Of a stretch of DNA of 64,000 bases, positions 55,401 through 64,000 are shown in pieces. Under the pieces are notes generated by a model. That model was not told the origin of the DNA and did not search any database. It saw nothing but the letters and a program-made list of their open reading frames with translations. Source of the DNA: Persicaria tinctoria (taxonomy: Eukaryota > Streptophyta > Magnoliopsida > Caryophyllales > Polygonaceae); the NCBI GenBank assembly GCA_037127255.1, contig JBANSL010000004.1, positions 77,404,127 to 77,468,126 of the forward strand, read 5' to 3'. How positions within the stretch are numbered: the stretch's first letter is position 1; each line of letters begins with the position of its first letter. The position numbers and the translations under genes were made by a program.

Positions 55401-55799
55401 GTTAGTAATATGTTCAAGAGGACACTCATTAAATCTGCCGTAAAAGGCATTATTTTTAAGCTCTATAAGAAATTGAGTGCGAATTTCAAAAGAGTTTTCA
55501 GGGATTAGAATCGCCGATTCAGGCACGACGAGTGTTGGATGCATGTAATCCTCTGCAGTGGTTGGGTACTGGGCAAGCTCAGCTTGTGCTTGTTCCCTTG
55601 CTGCTCTCTCAGCGGCGAGGGCAGCATTGTTGGTGGCTAGAGCAGCATCTCTGGCGGCTAGATCCCTGGTAAGCCTCTGTATCAGCTGCTCTTGTGTTTC
55701 AGCGGCCGACATGGCTCTTTGTAGTTTAGCTCGGATGTGGAATAGGCGTTCCGGTTCGTCTAAAGCGTTAAACTCAGGTGTTTGACCAGAACGACGCAT
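52434..55799 (-). CDS. gag-pro: Gag-protease-integrase-tail polyprotein of element I, open frame
   Basis: 1121 codons, the longest open copy. The start at 55799 is the first ATG after the primer site and is conserved (MRRSGQ, MRRTGI, MRRSGL). Coiled coil about aa 20-85; Gag capsid about 100-265; CCHC knuckle C339-x2-C342-x4-H347-x4-C352 for RNA binding; Asp/Lys linker about 500-575 (VVDLDKA 7-residue units); retropepsin with DLGAS at 682-686 and ILGRPFLATV, whose Asp cleaves the polyprotein after dimerisation; GEPTIRNMTPEE; Ser/Pro/Asp linker about 848-1020; integrase-C-terminal-like segment 1051-1121 (YEVGDKLYVS 1071-1080, RMGPFVV 1095-1101). Stop TAA replaces a Gln codon, ending 10 residues before the usual WALQMPP terminus. 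No reverse transcriptase, RNase H or integrase catalytic core, so transposition must use another element's enzymes. Confidence 0.93.
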   Translation of the reverse strand: MRRSGQTPEFNALDEPERLFHIRAKLQRAMSAAETQEQLIQRLTRDLAARDAALATNNAALAAERAAREQAQAELAQYPTTAEDYMHPTLVVPESAILIPENSFEIRTQFLIELKNNAFYGRFNECPLEHITNFHDMCRTLAEGTTLEYVKMKSFRWSLARPALKWLEGLKARSLTTWAQVEQEFLNKFFPPAKTSHLRQKITAFKQQKGEPLAKAWERYKELLRSCPTHGQPPYIIQEIFFNSLDQVTKDRINNYTHYEYLTMPPSDAWGVLEKLTTYDNKYGSTVTYEENPYARPAPSMPLYEPSKEIDPDVREQYYRDQNRKLIKQVKYLSVNQPCIECGSQRHTTPECPHREQVRLAEHHEDAAYAGGPNRYMGDQRFQQPQWNQGVPRNPPPYRAPGHPERDQKKDDIQTVLEEMRRNHAETRQSFNSVYTQMQGVNSRLGEIDIWRKSVDTQIGQLAAAIPKQSGALPGSSEPNPKGKTGHIAAVKLRSGHQLREPEVGEQQDEEQQVNLDKTVVDLDKAVVDLDKGLVDLEENLQKFSSAQPSNSTSPKLLDLDKGLVDVEEPQVEKSAATPTSVLAPKKKLPFPTKSLKDPAEKKFQRFIKMLQKLNVTIPFTEALNEMPSYVKFLKEILSKKRSMAEITEKCSHLDILEKRPDPGKFAITIGFGPYKINALCDLGASVSIMPLTIWSKIKIGALEPVDARLYMANNTVVIPTGMVENVPVQVGKFFVPADFLIIDMQEDPACPIILGRPFLATVDANISVRKGVLTFNISDEVIEYSFNKTKQHTGPMEEVKSISAGYITCGEPTIRNMTPEELEKRDMEAQVEEIMAILKENKGAKYGVKPGLLEVDHILIEVDQNSGSSEPAPSTQTPPDGQPSSISTKLVEVDHPSESPAPSSSMSKPQEGEGYSTSSSLVEIDKTRSSSTPPSSTTQQPGGEPSSTSSSLVEVDHRQTSPDPSSSTRSPPETESSSRSSTLVEVDKTCSSSTSDSSTRPPPGPTDSSISRSPSRDRPNTVVPDSVSAKVSQGMDLSSPISIKDLSIHGRGLPWYVRLCRISNDEPKEYEVGDKLYVSKSKDHWFPNKFNKKRMGPFVVNKIHSGGLQLMDKNGVLFEA
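52740..53255 (-). repeat. TCGA-decamer array in the I tail linker
   Basis: About twelve units, nearly all with CC/GG or TC/GA centres, in frame as LVEVD, LVEID and STSS/SIST. Same centre classes as the I LTRs. Confidence 0.8.
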
Positions 55800-55862
55800 A
55801 CACCTGCAAACTAACTTAAAGAAACAGTGAGAACTGACTACCTAGGGCGCGATTGATTGCCT

Positions 55863-55879
55863 CCCCGGCAACGCCGCCA
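55863..55879 (-). other. primer-binding site, tRNA-Asp type (I), one mismatch
   Basis: Minus strand TGGCGGCGTTGCCGGGG, one base different from the standard site, three bases inside the LTR. Confidence 0.88.
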
Positions 55880-56859
55880 ATTTGTTGTTGCAGGAGTTAG
55901 TCAAGTATTGAAATAGAAATCAAATATAGTTCAGATAGACTCCCCTGTCTCAGCAAATAAATACAAGACTTCCTCCCGTTGTAGTAAGAGAAAAGTCAGG
56001 ATCGAATCCACGAGGAAGCACGTCAGCAGTTCTCAGGTAGCTATCAGATTCTCACAACAGCAGCAGAAAGACAGAAACAAACACAGAAGCAGAAAAGATA
56101 AATAACCCGGCAAGGGCAACTAAATAAAAGCAAATAAAAGACAGAAAGTAAAGACAAAGCAAAGACGAAAGCAAACAGGAACTAAAAGCAAAGCAACAGT
56201 CTCGTCGATCTCGACAAACTCCTACTCAAGATAGACCACGGCAATCGACAACAGCAAGTCGACAATCACAGCAGACAAGAAATCCCGGCAAGGGCAACTC
56301 GACCTCGACAAGAGGTACTCGACTTCGACAAAGGAAATAAAGACAGAAACTTGAAATCGACGAAAACAGAAGAAAGCTAACTCGACACAGACTAAGACAA
56401 CTCGAGATCGACAAAGGTGGTACTCGATCTCGACGAAGCCTTCCTCTATCTCGACAAGAAATAGTAAAAGAACAGAAACTTTAAATTGCAATTGCTCGAA
56501 ACCCAAACTCAGCTTTCCGACAGAAAATTGACTCAATATAATAAAAGACCTCCAAGGCTAGGGTTTCAACACCACAACGATAACCATGCAAAACAACACA
56601 TAAAGGCATAAAAGATCATGCTTTCCATCAAATAACTTTCGTCATTAACAAATAGGCATATAGAGGCTTTCGCATAAACCCTAATTGTTACTAACCCTTT
56701 TCACATAATTAATCCAAGTTGCATTAAGATTACTTTTGCTTCAATAACACAAACAAGGATCACCTTTAACTCTCGCAAAAGAATCATGCTCATAGGGATA
56801 GAAGACAAATCGCATGAAAAGATCTGACCTTTATCGCATCGCCTCACATGGCCACCGTC

Positions 56860-56875
56860 GGGCTCACCCCAGCCC
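56860..56875 (-). promoter_or_regulatory. R/U5 hairpin (I, right LTR)
   Basis: GGGCTCACCCCAGCCC on plus. Confidence 0.6.
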
Positions 56876-57110
56876 CAGAAGTGGGTGGACTACTCACGCC
56901 TCATTGCAATCGCAGACATTGATTTGATGAAAGAAACTTGCATTAAAAACTAAATTCAAAGCCTTTACAATCCTGGCAATCAACTTTCGTAAACCGCCAA
57001 AACCTTAAAAACCTCAAACTCCTAACTGTATCTGAATGGAACTAACTACTTCTCTTCGAAATTGAATTGTGATCGAATTTGAATGAATGAAACTGAGCCC
57101 CCTAGGGCCT

Positions 57111-57118
57111 TATTTATA
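57111..57118 (-). promoter_or_regulatory. LTR TATA box (I, right LTR)
   Basis: TATTTATA on plus. As 5' LTR this would drive transcription of the intact ORF. Confidence 0.68.
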
Positions 57119-58202
57119 GCTATCCTTCCCTAGCTAATCTAGGAAAAGATCTTTTATCTATATCTAAATTCTATCTAAAAAGCCTTAATGATAAATAAAT
57201 GTTTAAATGGAATTAAATCCATAAGGAAAGAGATAAAACTAAAGTAGGAAAGTCTTCATGTCTTGATAGATTTCGTCTTCCATGGATAGACTTTGATAGA
57301 TCGGATAGAATCCTCGCCTTCGCGACCAAGCAACGTCAACTCTACTCGGACAAGACAAGTCGAGAAACTTCTGGAACTGGGCTCTTGTCGACCTCGAGTG
57401 GGGCTCATCGAGGTCGAGTAAGGTGGCTCGGCTTGACTTGTCGTCTCGGCTAGATCTGCTCGATGTGGCTCATCTTGGCTCCTGGGTGTTCGTCGACCTA
57501 GAGTAACCCTTGTCGATGTCGAGTAGACTGGCTCGCCGACTAGGGTTTCTCGAGCGTCTTTCCTCGATGGGCTTCGGATCTGGACTCAGGCTCGTCGATC
57601 TCGACCAACTGCTCCTCGAGATCGACCAGGGTTCGTCGGAGATGGCTCTGGTGGGATTGTCGAGGACTCCTCCTCGGACTTGCTCTGGGTCGCTTGTCGA
57701 TCTCGACAAAGGTTCGTCGAGATCGAGTGGATCTGTGCTCGGCTTCTCGTCCTCGGCTTCTCGGGCAGCTCTCTTCTTCGTCGACTCTGGACATGTGGAC
57801 TGGGCTTCGTCGACCTAGACTAGTGCTTGTCTAGGTCGAGTAGGGTTCCGGAGTCAGGTTGGCTGGCTTGCTCGATCAGGTTCTGTCGACCAAGCTGTGC
57901 TCGGACAGGCTTGTCTAGGTCGAGTAGCGTTACTCGATGTCGACTAGACTTGACTCTCTGACTTGTTCCGCTGCTTTGACCTTGGACTTCTGTAGTGGTT
58001 TTCCGAGTTTTTCCGACCTTCTGTAGAATTGATGTAAATGCCTCGATTTCTGCGATTTAAACAGAAACTGGTGTAGATTCCATAATTTGGCAAATAAACA
58101 TAAATTACACAGATTCTGTACTATCTAATCCCAAATGAATGCAATGTATACAGAAATCGACATAAAAGTTGCTGTAAAACATGGCAGATTCCGCTCACAA
58201 CA

Positions 58203-58207
58203 ACAAA
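58203..58207 (+). repeat. target-site duplication of I, right
   Basis: ACAAA immediately right of I. Confidence 0.9.
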
Positions 58208-58418
58208 CCACATCGAGCAAGCCTGTGGTCGAGAAGATCACCCTGAAGGCAACAGGAAGAACTCGATGTCGAGGAGATGTTGTCGACGTCGACAAGTCCT
58301 CGAGATCGACTTAAGTTGTCGAGATCGACAAGCACTACAGCACCTTCTTCGCTTGATTTTTCCGACGATCTACACATTTGTCTAGTGAGTTTCTTTCTTT
58401 ACCCTTGTTTTTATACAG

Positions 58419-58453
58419 TGAGGACACTGTAATGTTTAAGTATGGGGTGGGGG
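58419..58453 (+). other. internal polypurine-tract module (H)
   Basis: GTGAGGACACTGTAATG then TTTAAGTATGGGGTGGGGG. Confidence 0.6.
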
Positions 58454-59160
58454 AAGGGCTTACTTTGTGCATATTGATTTATTTGACATTATGTGTGCAT
58501 TTTTAAGGTTTATTTCTTGAATTGCTACATGGCTATTTTGGAATGCATTATTTGATTTATGTGCTTATATGCATGTTTTCCAAAGTTTTGAAAAGTGACC
58601 CCCATTTGAAATTTTTTGATAATGTCATAGAAGCTTATATTGGACTCGACGATGCAAAATTGGATTCATTAGAGATATAGCATGAAATTGCCTAGTAAAG
58701 GGAAGTCACAATGAAGTACATTATTTCTTGAAAACCATGAAAGGAGGTAAAATTTGAAGTTGCTTTTGACATGTTGCATGATAAAGTGATGGAGGACTTT
58801 ATATTTCCATATAATGCTCATTATTTATAATCCTAGCCTTACCTATGCTTATGCATCACAAAAGCCATCATATGCCTTATTTCAAATATCGCTTCACATG
58901 ATCTAAAATATTTACCATTCTTTACCTTATCTGTGGATTATGTTGAGAATGATGTTACATTATGGAGATGTTATATGGTGTTTTGTGTTGTTATTATCAT
59001 TATTGGAGTTTGGAGGGAAATTGTTTGAAATATATGGAAAATATAATGAGTGAAAGAAAATCCAATCACCTCAGGAGATAAAGGTAGATTGACCCTACTC
59101 TCTGAGATAATAGTTTGGAGAGATGGGACACATTGTGAGGAGTCTGACGCACTAAGTATC

Positions 59161-59200
59161 CGGGGCCATTCATGACACCCATGTTTGCGACTCGCGAGAA
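59161..59200 (+). other. conserved 3'UTR box (H)
   Basis: GGGGCCATTCATGACACCC core followed by ATGTTTGCGACTCGCGAG. Confidence 0.8.
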
Positions 59201-60425
59201 GGCAGTGCTGAGGTCAGAGAGGTAAAAGCATTATTATTGAAAAAAGCAATATGAAAGGTGATGAATCAAAGAAAGAAAGAATGTGGAATGAAATTCAAAG
59301 TTTGGAAAGTACTCCATTTCCCCGGATCATAAAAGCACCACATTGCCAAAAATTGCCCACCTTTTAGCCTTTTACCAATCTACTCCTTCATGAGCTTAAA
59401 TTAAAGTCTTCTTGATTATCAATGCTTTGTCACGTATGAATTGTTTATGCATAACCCTCCTTTTGTGAGTAGATGTTGTTTTTACATATTTGCACATGCA
59501 TGAATCTGTGACACTAGTACCTTTTCGAGGATGGTAATTGATTGCAGGGGACATATGAGAATGAATCTAAGATGTTGAGAGTATTGATTTCTTCCCCTGA
59601 ATGACAATTAAAAGTATTGCTTGAGGACAAGCAAGCTTAAGTATGGGGTGTTTGTTGTGAGCCTAATTAGCCATGTTTTACATTATCTTTTATATCGATT
59701 TCTGTATACATTTCATGCATTTGGGTTAGAATGATACAGAATTTGTGTAGTTTACACTTATTTGCAATATATGGAGATCTACACAAGTTTTTGTTATATT
59801 TCGCAGAAATCGGACGCATTTTGGAGCTTAATGGAAAGTCATGAAGAAGCCAAGAATGGTGCAGCTGGAGAGAAGGCCAATTTCTGGTTCTCATCATTCT
59901 GAATCAGGCTGTGATGTCTTCATGAGAGTTGTAGCCCTCGGAAAGAGCTTTCCAACGCATGGTCATATGCGTCAATCCGACAACCGAGGCAGCAGGAAAG
60001 TGCGTTTTACGAACAGAGCCGGAAGCTGAGAAATCTACTCGATGTCGAGGAAAGTTGTCGACATCGACAAGTCACCAACTCGACATGTGTTCTAGACATC
60101 GAGCACGAGCACCAGACGAAGAAACTTCTAGACATCGACAACTTTTGTCGATGTCGAGGAGACATGTCGAGAAGATTTGTCGAGCAGCTCCGGAATCCGA
60201 GATCGAGAAGAAGTCCGAGAGAGAGATTGCTTGCAAGTGAAGATTCGACAATTCTATCCAAGTCTATCAAGATCTATCCAAAGAAGATGTCCACACATTA
60301 GATATAATCCTAGTCTATCTAGTTTATTTAATTACACTATGTTATTTATTTATCATTAAGTTTTAGATATAGTTTTTAGATATAGATATAGATGTTCTAT
60401 CCTAGATTAGCAAGGAATAGAGCAC

Positions 60426-60433
60426 TATAAATA
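60426..60433 (+). promoter_or_regulatory. LTR TATA box (H 3' LTR)
   Basis: TATAAATA followed by AAGCCC. Confidence 0.65.
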
Positions 60434-60667
60434 AAGCCCATGGGGCTGGTTTTTAATTCAATTTCAGTTAGATTCAATTTCGAAGAGAAGTAGTTAGTTC
60501 CATTCAGATACAGTTTAGGAGTTTGAGGTTTTTAAGGTTTTGGCGGTTTGCGAAAGTTGATTGCCAGAATTGTAAAGGCTTTGAATTTAGTTTTTAATGC
60601 AAGTTTCTTTCATCAATTCGATGTCTGCGATTGCAATGATGAGGCGTGAGTAGTCCACCCACTTCAG

Positions 60668-60683
60668 GGGCTGGGGTGAGCCC
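60668..60683 (+). promoter_or_regulatory. R/U5 hairpin (H 3' LTR)
   Basis: GGGCTGGGGTGAGCCC. Confidence 0.6.
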
Positions 60684-61635
60684 GACGGTGGCCATGTGAG
60701 GCGATGCGGTAAAGGTAAAATCTTGTGATTGCAATCCATTTTCTATCCCTATGAGCATGATTCTTTTGCGAGAGTTGAAGGTGATCCTTGTTTGTGTTAT
60801 TGAAGCGAAAGTGATCTTAATGCAACATGGATTAATTATGTGAAAAGAGTTAGTAACAATTAGGGTTTATGCGAAAGCCTCTATATTCCTATTTGTTAAT
60901 AACGAGAGTTATTTAGATGCAAAGCATGATCTTTTATGCCTTTATGTGTTGTTTTGCATGGTTATTGCTGTGGTGTTGAAACCCTAGCCTTGGAAGTCTT
61001 TAGTATATTGATTTATTTCATCGAAATTCGTGTTCCGTGTCCGAAAGCATTTGCATCTTTAATTTCTGTTCTTATCGATCTCGGGAAAATCTGGTCGACA
61101 TCGAGTTCACTTGTCGACGTCGAGAACTTTTTGCTGAAGTCGAGTTTTCTCTTTTGTCGATCTGTGTCTTGTCGAGAACATCTTGTCGATTTGCCTTCTG
61201 TGTCGAGTACTTGTCGACGTCGAGGACTTGTGTCGATAAGCTTGGTCGAGTTCTTCAGTCAAGTTTCCTTCTGTTGTCAAGTCGAGTAGCTGTTGTCGAC
61301 TTGTTTTGTTACTGTCGAGTAGTTTGCCTTTGCTTTTATTTGCTGCGTTTGCTTTTGCTTTTGTTCTTTTCTTTCTGTTTTGTTTTCTTTCTTTGCTTTT
61401 ATTATAGTTGCCCTTGCTGGGATTATTTGCTTCTGCTTCTTTCTGTCTTTTCTGCTGTGTTTGTGAGAATCTGATAGCTACCCGAGAACTGCTGACGTGC
61501 TTCCTCGTGGATTCGATCCTGACTTTCTCTTACTACAACGGGAGGAAGTCTTGTATTTATTTGCTGAGACAGGGGAGTCTATTCTGAACTATATTTGATA
61601 TCTATTTCAATACTTGACCTACTCCTGCAACAACA

Positions 61636-62589
61636 AATCTATATCTAAAATTATATCTAAAAGCTTAAAAGATAAATAAATGCAATTTAGGAATTAAATC
61701 TAAAAGGGAAAAGATAAATCTAAATAGGTATGTCTTCATGTGTTGATTGATCTTCCTTCCATAGATAGAACTTGATGTATTTGGATAGATCTCGGCCAAC
61801 TCGACTTCCTTCACGTCCAAGGAATCCCAACTCGACTAGGACTGATCACGTCGGTGCGTTTTCAGAAAACTGGGCTACTCGATATACACCATGGGCTAGT
61901 CGATATCGACTAGGATTCGTCGTCGATTAATCTTCTCGAGTGACTTTGCTCGACATGGACTCTGACTGGCCAAAGGGTTTACTCGATATCGACAAGGGTA
62001 CTCGATATCGAGTACACTGGTTTCATCGACTTGGTCTGGCTGGTCTTCTCGGGTAAGTCTTGCTCGATACGGCTCGGTGGTGCTCGGAGGTGGTCCTCGA
62101 TATCGAGTAGTTCACTCGATATCGACAAGGTCTGTGCTCGGTGTCTCTCGTCCTCGGCTTCTCGACTCGGCATGGCTCCGAAGCGTGGTCAATATCGAGT
62201 AACTTTCCTCGATATCGAGTACGGTGTTGCTCGTCTTCATTTCCTCGATCAGTCTCTACTCGACCAGGCTTGCTCGGCAAAATTGGTGGTCGATATCGAC
62301 TAAGGTTGTCGATATCGAGTACCTCCATTTTTAGGTTGGTCCTTCCTGGTTCTGTAGCCTCGGACTCTGCACTTCTGTAGTTGTTTTCCGAGCTTTTCTG
62401 ACTCTCCTTTGAACTGTTGTAAAATGCCTCGAATTCTGCAATATTAAACAGAAACTGGTGTAGATTCCATAATTGGGCAAATAAGCATAACTACATAGAT
62501 TATGTACTATTCTAGCCCGAAATGCATGATATGTATACAGAAAGCGATATAAAAGTATAAGTAAAACATGGCAGCTTAGGCTTACAATA
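61636..62589 (-). repeat. 3' LTR fragment of K, minus strand
   Basis: Family A LTR in reverse, starting upstream of the TATA region and running through a U3 cluster (61870-62325) dominated by TCGATATCGA, like D. Ends ..GCTTACAATA, where the canonical LTR start TG has become TA. The U5, R and TATA parts are missing at the H boundary. Confidence 0.82.
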
Positions 62590-63030
62590 AACACCCCATA
62601 CTAAAGCTTGCTTGTCCTCAAGCAATACTTTTAATTGTTATTCAGGGGAAGAAATCAAAACTCTCAACATCTTGGATTCATTGTCATATAACCCTGCAAT
62701 CAATTACCATCCTCGAAAAGGTACTAGTGACACAAATCCATGCATGTGCAAATTTACAAAAGCAACATCTACTCACAAAAGGAGGGTTATGCAAACAATT
62801 CATTCGTGACAAAGCATTAATAATCAAGAGGACTTTAATTTAGGCTCAATAAGGAGTAGATTGGTAAAAGGCTAATGGTAGGCAATATTTGGCAATGCGG
62901 TGCTAATGATCCGGGGAAATGGAGTATTTCGAAACTGAATTTCCACATTCCTTCTCCATAAGATTCATCACCTTTCATAATGCTTTTATCTCAATAATAA
63001 TGCGTTTACCTCTCTAACCTCAGCACTGCC

Positions 63031-63070
63031 TTCTCGCGAGTCGCAAACATGGGTGTCATGAATGGCCCCA
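63031..63070 (-). other. conserved 3'UTR box (K)
   Basis: CATGGGTGTCATGAATG on plus after CGCGAGTCGCAAA. Confidence 0.8.
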
Positions 63071-63770
63071 GATACTTAGTGCTTTGGACTCCTCACAATG
63101 TGTCCCATCTCTCCAAACTATTATCTCAGAGAACAAGGTCGATCTACCTTTATTTCCTAAGGTGACCGGATTTTCTTTCACTCATTAAATTTTCCATAAT
63201 TTAAAACAATTTCCTACCAAACTCCAATAATGATAACAACAACATAAACAACCATATAATAATCTCCATAATGTGACATCATTCTCAACATAATCCCCGG
63301 ATAGGAAATAAGGTAAAGAATGGGCAATATTTAGAACATGTGGCGCATATATGAAATAAGGCATAAATATGGCTTTTGTGATGCATAAGCATAGGTAAGG
63401 CTAGGATATAACAACGAGCATTATATGGAAATATAAAGTCCTCCATCATCTTATCATGCAACATGTCAAAAGCAACTTCAAATTTTACCTCCTTTCATGG
63501 TTTTCAAGAAATAATGCACTTCATTGTGACTTCCCTTTACTAGGCAATTTCATGCTATATCTCTAATGAATCCAATTTTGCATTGTCGAGTTCAATATAA
63601 GCTTCCATGACTTTATTTCAAAATTTTCAATGGGGGTCATTTTTCAAATCTTTGGAAAACATGCATATAAGAGCGCATAAATCAGTAATGCATTCCAAAA
63701 TAGCCATGTAGCAATTCAAAGAAATGCACACATAATGTCAAATATGTCAAATATGCATAAAGTAAGCCCT

Positions 63771-63810
63771 TCCCCCACCCCATACTTAAATATTACAGTG
63801 TCCTCACTGT
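63771..63810 (-). other. internal polypurine-tract module (K)
   Basis: CCCCCACCCCATACTTAAA on plus followed by TATTACAGTGTCCTCACTGT. Confidence 0.6.
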
Positions 63811-64000
63811 ATAAAAAAATAAGGGTAAAGTAAGAAACTCACTAGACAGGTGTGTAGATCCTCTAAATTTCGAATGGAAGCACCTCCTGGCCGAGTTTGA
63901 ATTTAGCTTGGTTCTATCCATGGACCTGAAAAGTGTAGAAGACATATACCCACAATAGAAAAAACAAAACCAAACAAAAAAACGTCCAAAAAGTCGCTAG

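Larger units (their letters stand above)
48654..58202 (-). mobile_element. element I, complete young family A element on the minus strand
   Basis: 9549 bp. LTRs 48654-50973 and 55883-58202 are both 2320 bp and differ at nine positions by eye (about 99.6% identical, no indels). Perfect 5-bp target duplication ACAAA. Primer site with one mismatch, open polyprotein of 1121 codons, full 3'UTR with dual polypurine modules. It is inserted in the 3'UTR of H beside a TCGA decamer. The youngest event visible in the window. Confidence 0.95.
55883..58202 (-). repeat. 5' LTR of I
   Basis: Same length as the left LTR, nine substitutions. U5 cluster 56200-56460, hairpin 56860-56875, TATA 57111-57118, U3 cluster 57340-57950. 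Confidence 0.95.
58208..59652 (+). other. 3'UTR of H, second part
   Basis: Continues the H 3'UTR after I. TCGA decamers in non-coding sequence (58263-58330: TCGATGTCGA, TCGACGTCGA, TCGAGATCGA), internal polypurine module 58419-58453, 3'UTR box 59161-59200, terminal polypurine module 59621-59652. Confidence 0.85.
43073..61635 (+). mobile_element. element H, family A, split by nested element I
   Basis: 5' LTR 43073-45054, primer site, polyprotein with one stop, 3'UTR in two pieces (48435-48653 and 58208-59652) and 3' LTR 59653-61635. Removing I and one ACAAA copy restores a continuous 3'UTR. The two LTRs differ at about 1% by eye. There is no matching 5-bp duplication at the outer edges (CTAGG left, AATCT right), and the flanks are two different broken minus-strand LTRs. 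Confidence 0.88.
59653..61635 (+). repeat. 3' LTR of H
   Basis: TGTTGTGAGCC to CCTGCAACAACA, 1983 bp. About twenty substitutions and a 6-bp indel in a CGAGCA repeat (near 60104) against 43073-45054. Confidence 0.92.
62590..64000 (-). other. 3'UTR of K, runs off the window
   Basis: Reverse-strand family A 3'UTR: terminal polypurine module complement 62590-62622, 3'UTR box 63031-63070, internal module complement 63771-63810. The K coding region would lie beyond 64000. Confidence 0.82.

Overview
The window contains only transposable elements and looks like repeat-rich (probably pericentromeric) plant nuclear DNA. I found no host gene, tRNA, rRNA or CRISPR array. The pointers to a plant are the primer-binding sites (complementary to the 3' end of plant tRNA-Asp, TGGCGCCGTTGCCGGGG, and in one element initiator tRNA-Met), Gag and retropepsin domains of the plant Tat/Athila branch of Ty3/gypsy, long LTRs of about 2 kb or more, and deep nesting. 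A eudicot is plausible. The species cannot be named from this sequence. Family letters and element names below are mine.

Layout. 1-2991: 3'UTR and 3' LTR of a family A element (A1). 2994-13465: family B, with roughly 3.4 kb LTRs truncated at opposite ends around 5 kb of non-coding interior (LARD-like). 13466-17105: element C, a distant A relative with one small ORF. 17106-20575: element D (LTR plus broken gag). 20576-25472: element E (LTR plus gag-protease). 25473-41407: a head-to-tail chain of family A LTRs and interiors (G1, G2), with a minus-strand element of another family (F, 26739-32043) inside G1. 41408-43072: minus-strand A LTR fragment J. 43073-61635: element H with both LTRs. It is split by a complete young minus-strand copy, I (48654-58202), bounded by a perfect 5-bp duplication ACAAA. 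61636-64000: LTR and 3'UTR of minus-strand element K.

Family A elements are non-autonomous. Their single ORF of about 1100 codons reads coiled coil, Gag, CCHC zinc knuckle, Asp/Thr-rich linker, retropepsin (DLGAS), Ser/Asp-rich linker, and then a tail resembling only the C-terminal GPY/F-like domain of a gypsy integrase. Reverse transcriptase, RNase H and the integrase core are absent. C and F also lack them, so any mobility needs an autonomous Tat/Athila partner, as for the TR-GAG class.

The most unusual signal is an array of TCGA-NN-TCGA decamers. It recurs in four or five places of every family A element: LTR U3, LTR U5, the Gag-protease linker (read as V-D-L/V-D-K), the tail linker, and sometimes the 3'UTR. 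The central dinucleotide tends to be element-specific and to match between LTR and coding linkers. Family F does something parallel with an unrelated CG-rich motif. Other conserved non-coding structure includes a covarying hairpin in R/U5, a duplicated polypurine-tract module, and a 3'UTR box (CATTCATGACACCCATG) shared by A, C and F and triplicated in F.
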